Below, piece by piece: positions 8,079-11,910 of a stretch of DNA of 11,910 nucleotides. The stretch is from positions 1-11,910 of the forward strand of contig JNEN01000753.1 of assembly GCA_000697355.1 (NCBI GenBank), in the 5' to 3' direction. The DNA comes from Syncephalastrum monosporum B8922 (Eukaryota > Mucoromycota > Mucoromycetes > Mucorales > Syncephalastraceae). Position 1 is the stretch's first letter; each line of letters begins with the position of its first letter. The position numbers and the translations under genes were made by a program. The notes beneath the pieces are model-generated. The model was not told where the DNA came from, did no database searches, and was given only the letters and a program-made list of their open reading frames with translations.

Positions 8079-9095
8079 CGCAAGCTATCATACGACAAGA
8101 CAACCGATCTGCAAGGCGCCATTGGCCTGAACCAATCGTCGCGCAAGATATGCAAGCGCTTTTCCGTGGCAAAGTCGACGGTGAACCGCTACGCGAACAA
8201 GCTGAATCCGGATCGACAGCGTGCCAAAGGTGGCAGACCTAGTATTGATCTAGGTAGAACAGGGCGCTACTTGTCGCGAGATATCGTCAGCGGCCTGTAC
8301 AAGACGGCAAAAGAAGTCCACGTGCACCTGTGCAACCTTGGATTCCGCATGAGCTACCAGTCCTGCATTAACCAGCTTAAACGGCTTGGTTTTCATGCTG
8401 CCATCAAGAAGAAAAAGCCGTTGCTCTCCGCACGCCACCGACAGCACCGCCTTGCATGGGCCAAATCGCATGAAAATTGGACAACGGATGACCGGCGCCG
8501 TGTCATTTTCTCGGATGAGACCAAAATTAACATTTGGGGCTCCGACGGCTGCAAGTACTATTGGGTCCATCCAGGCGATCGCATGATGGATCATCACCTT
8601 GATCTTACGGTGAAGCATGGCGGTGGTAACCTCATGATGTGGGGCTGCATAACGAGCCAAGGACCGGGGTACGCGTGTCAAATATACGATGGCACTATGA
8701 AAGCGGTCGACCATCAAGGTATTCTTGGCACAGCTTTGAAGGACACCATGGAGTACTATGGACTTGACTGGGACCAGTGCTATTTTCAGCATGATGGTGA
8801 CCCAAAACACCGAGCACGATCGACAACGGAGTACATGGAGAAGAACGGCATTATTGTCTTGGAAGACTGGCCTGCGCAGAGCCCAGATTTAAACCCGATC
8901 GAGCATATCTGGCACCATTTGAAGCTGAAGCCTAGATCATACGAGAAAAAGGCAAAAGGTGTGCATGAACTCTGGGAAAGCGTCGAGAAGGAATGGGAAA
9001 CCTTTGACGAGGACACTTGCAGAAGATACATTGACAGTATGCCGGCCAGAATCAAGGCTGTCATTGATGCAAAGGGAGGTCATACTAGCTTTTAA
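8079..9095 (+). CDS. Tc1-like DDE transposase, no in-frame ATG
   Basis: The enzyme cuts the element out and inserts it at TA sites. From 8079 the frame gives 338 residues. An N-terminal helix-turn-helix region (residues 1-45, ending in SVAKSTVNRY) should bind the element ends, and a basic GGRPS segment follows. The catalytic domain has Asp 146 (IFSDETKI), Asp 239 (FQHDGDPKH) and Glu 275 (WPAQSPDLNPIEHIW), with 35 residues between the last two where Tc1 itself has 34. The domain is complete to the C-terminus. Homology clearly starts by 8085, well before the GTG at 8166, yet no ATG exists in this frame. An ATG at 8074 lies just one base out of frame, within ATGCCC, so a one-base loss in a C run is the simplest reading; an unrecognised intron is the alternative. 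AATAAA overlaps the stop (9094-9099). Confidence 0.85.
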   Translation, partial: RKLSYDKTTDLQGAIGLNQSSRKICKRFSVAKSTVNRYANKLNPDRQRAKGGRPSIDLGRTGRYLSRDIVSGLYKTAKEVHVHLCNLGFRMSYQSCINQLKRLGFHAAIKKKKPLLSARHRQHRLAWAKSHENWTTDDRRRVIFSDETKINIWGSDGCKYYWVHPGDRMMDHHLDLTVKHGGGNLMMWGCITSQGPGYACQIYDGTMKAVDHQGILGTALKDTMEYYGLDWDQCYFQHDGDPKHRARSTTEYMEKNGIIVLEDWPAQSPDLNPIEHIWHHLKLKPRSYEKKAKGVHELWESVEKEWETFDEDTCRRYIDSMPARIKAVIDAKGGHTSF

Positions 9096-9108
9096 TAAAA
9101 TAAATGTT

Positions 9109-9128
9109 CAGTCTAAAAACTGGCCCAA
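9109..9128 (+). repeat. Direct, degenerate copy of the Tc1-like end motif
   Basis: CAGTCTAAAAACTGGCCCAA resembles the left end, lacking GGG after CAGT and with minor changes. It points the same way as the left end, not inverted, and pairs as an inverted repeat with 7883-7901. Confidence 0.7.
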
Positions 9129-9157
9129 CCAACACACCCAGACACTACATTAGGTAG

Positions 9158-9260
9158 ATCACAGTGAAGGCTGTGATGACCGGAAGCCGGAGGCGAAGGG
9201 GCTCACTCACGTCCGAAACGCAATCGGAGTGTCACTCTTGGACGAAGCGAAGCGAGTCCC
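9158..9260. other. GC-rich, hairpin-dense segment after the transposase
   Basis: Four short inverted repeats stand in a row: ATCACAG/CTGTGAT (9158-9177), CCGG-aag-CCGG (about 9180-9190), TCCGA/TCGGA (9212-9228, overlapping GAGTG-t-CACTC at 9227-9237), and GGAC/GTCC around GAAGCGAAGCGA (9240-9259). No known RNA is recognised. It is far richer in GC than the AT-rich sequence right after it. Confidence 0.45.
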
Positions 9261-9321
9261 ATCGCTTGTCTTGATAAATATTAACAATTAATTTAAAATA
9301 TATTCAACATGAAACGTTGCT

Positions 9322-9413
9322 CATCAAATAATAAAAGATCATGTAGCAAGTGTTCCCTATTCATAATTAGTTTATTGGCCATTGATCTGATCAGCCAAAA
9401 AAGAAACTGACAA
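9322..9413 (+). repeat. Dispersed repeat copy B
   Basis: Matches 5730-5825 in the same orientation, best over 9357-9413. It lies about 60 bp downstream of the 3' end of the minus-strand tRNA-Ala gene. On the minus strand it carries a T6 run (complement of 9398-9403) that could act as a pol III stop, and TGGCTGATCAG, which fits the A-box consensus; no B box follows. Confidence 0.75.
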
Positions 9414-9473
9414 GCTCCCGACAACTTAACATCCAAAAGATTTACGAAAGGAGTTAAACTCCCCACAAGGTAT

Positions 9474-9546
9474 TGGAGAAGCTGGGCATCGATCCCAGTG
9501 CCTCTCGCATGCTAAGCGAGCGCTCTACCACTTGAGCTACATCCCC
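9474..9546 (-). tRNA. tRNA-Ala(AGC)
   Basis: 73 nt. The acceptor stem GGGGATG pairs with CTTCTCC (one U-U mismatch, one G-U), with discriminator A. D stem GCTC/GAGC. Anticodon stem CTCGC/GCGAG around TTAGCAT gives anticodon AGC. T stem CTGGG/CCCAG around ATCGATG. No intron and no encoded CCA. It lies 5 bp behind tRNA-Lys on the same strand. The mismatch in the acceptor stem is mildly unusual. Confidence 0.92.
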
Positions 9547-9551
9547 CGGAT

Positions 9552-9624
9552 AGCCCTACGGGGGGCTCGAACCCCCAACCTTGAGATTAAGAGTCTCACG
9601 CTCTACCGATTGAGCTAGCAAGGC
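9552..9624 (-). tRNA. tRNA-Lys(CUU)
   Basis: 73 nt. Acceptor GCCTTGC pairs with GTAGGGC. The anticodon stem TGAGA/TCTCA closes CTCTTAA, which gives anticodon CUU. T stem GGGGG/CCCCC around TTCGAGC. The discriminator is U, as in the yeast tRNA-Lys(CUU). No intron. There is no T run between this gene and tRNA-Ala, so the two are probably made as one transcript. Confidence 0.95.
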
Positions 9625-9633
9625 CAAGTCGTC

Positions 9634-10342
9634 TGTTGACAAATAGGAAATACATGCTTAGGCCACCCGAAGCACGTGATCCCGTTCGCCTATGTCGCCT
9701 GCGTCACGACCATGTGACACCATCGGTTTCCCTTTTCGGGAGTGGACTTGGTGTTTCCTTTTTGGAGGTTAGCATGTTGTCTCCACCTTTTCCGCATGCT
9801 TTCCTTTTATTTTATTAATGCATTTACTTTGCACTTCCCCACCCTTTCTCTTCGTTGTCTTTAATCTCGACCTATCACGGGTATCCCTCACTTCCTTCCT
9901 CTCTTTCCGCTTGCTTTCATTTATTTTTCTTCCATTTATTCCTCTTGTGTTTAGATTGCTCGTTTATTAACCTTGTCCATCATTGTCGAGTTCCTTATTA
10001 AGTCTGAGAGGGTGGTATTAACTCGTACGATGATGAGACCGTGACCAAAGGTACAAAAGCAGAGCCTTAAGAGAATAAATAAAAGGATCTTATCATCTCT
10101 TGATCCATTTTGAAACTCGGTTCAATCCTTTTATTTTCTTTTCTTGATTCCTTTGGGAGAATTACCTTTAATTGACTTACTGCATACGACGGACCGTGTG
10201 CAACGATTGTCAATTTCTTTTATCCTAACGTACCTGGATAATAATGATTCCCTTGCTCAAGAACCTTACCTCCGGACCCGATACCATCACACTTTGCACC
10301 GCACGTGTCATTTTTGGTGAAGAGTGGGATACTACATCGACA
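9634..10342 (+). other. Putative 5' LTR and leader of a second gypsy-like element
   Basis: No credible gene in about 700 bp. The sequence is T/C-rich (9710-9960 and 10100-10160), like the trailer of the first element. It starts with a possible LTR start TGTTGAC at 9634, ten bases from the 5' end of tRNA-Lys, and leads into a gag-like frame at 10343. I could not find a convincing primer binding site or a clear match to the first element's LTR, so the limits are guesses. Confidence 0.35.
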
Positions 10343-10702
10343 ATGTCCCAACAGCAAGGTGCGGATGCCGTGCAACCTACCGGTCCACGTATCGTGATGG
10401 ATCAACCTACAGTACCGAGTTTTGGCCGACGTAACCTGGCCAAATTCCTGGGTGAACCCACCAAGTTCACCGGACGACATGAACGCAATCCGAAGGCGTG
10501 ACTTCAGCACATCGAGCTGATCAGAGACGCCATCATGGCCACAGACGAGGAGGCGATCTTGATCGCAGCCTCGCATTTTACGGATCGTGCCGAGGCGTGG
10601 TGGCGAGTATATCAGGACCACCTGATGCGATACGACTGGGCCAATTTCAAGACCCGGCTAAAGGGTAAGATAACCAATCTACTTAAATACTCCAGAGTTA
10701 AG
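10343..10702 (+). pseudogene. Gag N-terminal fragment, nonsense-mutated and truncated
   Basis: ATG at 10343 opens a frame of 52 codons ending in TGA (10499-10501). The same frame goes on for at least 66 more codons with continuous retrotransposon Gag features: a segment reading LQHIELIRDAI straight after the stop, then FTDRAEAWWRVYQDHL and WANFKTRL, typical of the capsid domain of gypsy-like Gag. The stop falls where Trp is common in this family, and TGG to TGA is a single transition. Homology stops at about 10700, where C-rich sequence takes over; no pol follows. So this is the dead 5' end of a second element. Confidence 0.75.
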
Positions 10703-10790
10703 GGAGCCGCCCCCCCCCAATTTCACCCCGCCCAAATTTTTGTGACTCGGAATTTTTTGGGTGGTGATTTCGCGCTCTGGCAGGGAAAAT
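10703..10790. repeat. C9 run and inverted repeat resembling the minisatellite, breaking gag
   Basis: A C9 run (10710-10718) is followed by AATTTCACCCCGCCCAAATT and, 10-15 bp later, by AATTTTTTGGGTGGTGATTT (10751-10770), an imperfect inverted repeat. The right arm and the next bases up to CAGGG resemble the minisatellite unit start (T-run, GGG, GG, ATTTC). The left arm resembles it on the other strand. Confidence 0.55.
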
Positions 10791-11485
10791 TTCACTTGGT
10801 TATTTTTACGTGTCCAGCAAGCCCAACCATGCCTCCATTCCGCTCATCTCCAAAACAACACCCCTTTTTTTGCTTGTTTTTTTTACAAAAACGAATAAAG
10901 ACGATTTCAAGCTATCGAACCATACTCATCTCGTTGCTCATTGTTGTCATCTCAAGTTAATCTCCCGCGATCTTGAATCTTGCTCATCGCGCATGACGAA
11001 TCTCGTCTACATAGTTGTCACCACTTGACCAAACCAACGTGAAAATACCTGAAAAAGATGCGCAGGGTCTGGTTTTACTATGCTCTATGTGGTAAATGTC
11101 ACCACTTAGTCTTAGAACGGTTACTCTCAATCTACACTGCCTAATAATAATACCGAGACATATTGTCCAGAACAAAGTGACAAAGTATTGCCGAGACAAG
11201 AATGTCTGAGATATCCGTTATTAGCATAGTGCCCACACTAAGTGATGCCGGGACTTGTTATTATATTAGCACCTGAGCTGAGTACCTGAATTAGTAGGTC
11301 TCACTGGCTTGGCAATGACGATATGATCTGACACGTCAATAACATTGGTGCTTATTATGAGACATGATAAAAGGGCCATGGCCTGGCTCAGTCCAGAAAT
11401 ATCCGCATTACGCACTTAATAACCGATTGGTTCGTACAAGACCGAACATCGGATAACGGCATCTGAATATAATATCCAAGAAGTG
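10791..11485. other. Intergenic or LTR-like sequence without genes
   Basis: No credible coding frame. TGTCACCACTT occurs twice, 81 bp apart (11016-11026 and 11097-11107). A small hairpin AGACA-agaa-TGTCT lies near 11200. From about 11100 on, the sequence could be U3 of an LTR because a good TATA box closes it. Confidence 0.4.
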
Positions 11486-11493
11486 TATATAAA
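11486..11493 (+). promoter_or_regulatory. TATA box of a likely Pol II promoter
   Basis: TATATAAA is followed by GGG and then A/C-rich sequence with likely start sites about 30 bp on (near 11515-11530, CATCAGTTCAG). A pyrimidine-rich stretch and then a purine-rich leader follow. No ORF is reached before the window ends. Confidence 0.55.
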
Positions 11494-11910
11494 GGGTAGA
11501 AGATAGAACCCAAGTAGCATCAGTTCAGAACACAAGTTCAACTATCTTTATAAACAACCTACACACATTCTCACAGACTTATTTCTGTTACCTTTATTTT
11601 TCCTCTCTTCATTTTCTATCTTACCTACCCTATATCTCACTCAAGTCAAACAAGTGAGGCGACTGTAAAAGTGTGGATGCGGTACGCGATGTGATGTGAG
11701 GTAAGATAGAATCCAAGCCGGGAACAGAGAACAAAGGACAGGACAAGGCACCAAGGAACAGGACAAGACTAGGAGATCGAGACAGGAAGGCAAGGATGCT
11801 GTACAACACACACACGGTCAACACACCACGACGGAAGACAAGGAACTGGAGGAGTGCTAACCGAGCAAGGTAGGATCAAGGGAAACCAGACGGGACTGGA
11901 GAACAGAACT
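11494..11910 (+). other. 5' leader-like region, purine-rich after 11690
   Basis: Bases 11540-11640 are C/T-rich. Bases 11690-11910 are strongly A/G-rich with repeated ACAGGACAAG words (about 11739 and 11759). The inverted words CTCACT and AGTGAG lie at about 11636-11657. GAG-GTAAGA near 11700 could be a 5' splice site. No coding frame is supported on either strand. Confidence 0.35.

Larger units (their letters stand above)
7693..9128 (+). mobile_element. Tc1/mariner-like transposon, ends irregular
   Basis: The left end starts CAGTGGGTC directly after TA, as expected for a Tc1-like element inserted at TA. Its inner part GTCAAAAAACTGGCCCAAG is repeated inverted at 7883-7901 and, slightly altered, in direct orientation at 9109-9128 just after the transposase. 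A normal element would end with an inverted copy followed by TA, and none is found after 9095. The right end may be lost, or a short non-autonomous copy (7693 to about 7905) may sit beside a separate decayed element. Confidence 0.65.

Noticed and set aside
8250..8810. 186-codon minus-strand open frame
   Set aside because: Exact antisense of the transposase catalytic domain, no features of its own.
9165..9225. Hammerhead ribozyme
   Set aside because: GTGATGA and CCGAAAC resemble core pieces, but the conserved CTGATGA is altered and the stem before the GAA element does not fit; minus strand lacks the core too.
10220..10621. 133-codon minus-strand open frame
   Set aside because: Antisense of the gag fragment, which has clear Gag motifs on the plus strand.

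Overview
The window looks like a repeat-rich segment of a fungal nuclear genome. Ty3/gypsy and Tc1/mariner elements, eukaryotic-type tRNA genes without an encoded CCA, AT-rich intergenic DNA and long pyrimidine-rich leaders and trailers all fit this. An early-diverging (Mucoromycota-like) fungus is my best guess, but no host protein-coding gene is present to prove it. Nothing in the window is bacterial.

Left part (1 to about 5470): a Ty3/gypsy LTR retrotransposon that enters the window inside gag. The gag C-terminus (zinc knuckle) overlaps pol in the -1 frame. The overlap carries a near-textbook programmed -1 frameshift signal: heptamer GGGAAAT, a 6-nt spacer, then an 11-bp stem-loop with pseudoknot potential. 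Pol encodes protease, reverse transcriptase and RNase H. It is broken by an in-frame TAA inside RNase H. A second stop and a 246-bp non-coding spacer separate RNase H from an intact integrase reading frame. A purine tract and a T-rich putative 3' LTR follow.

Middle part (5475 to 9624): three tRNA genes, Gly(GCC) on plus and a Lys(CUU)-Ala(AGC) pair only 5 bp apart on minus. Between them lie two copies of a roughly 90-bp dispersed repeat, three strong hairpins, a minisatellite of about 71-73 bp at two places, and a Tc1-like element. The transposase of that element is nearly intact (DDE with 35 residues between the second D and the E) but has no in-frame ATG. Its end motifs are arranged abnormally.

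Right part (9625 to 11910): the 5' end of a second Ty3/gypsy-like element. Its gag has a premature TGA and is cut off near 10700 by a C-rich inverted repeat that resembles the minisatellite. After that comes a promoter-like region with a TATA box at 11486 and a purine-rich leader, perhaps the LTR and leader of a third retroelement.

The most informative pattern is positional. Both gypsy-like elements meet the 5' side of a tRNA gene, which suggests RNA polymerase III-directed integration, as known for yeast Ty3.
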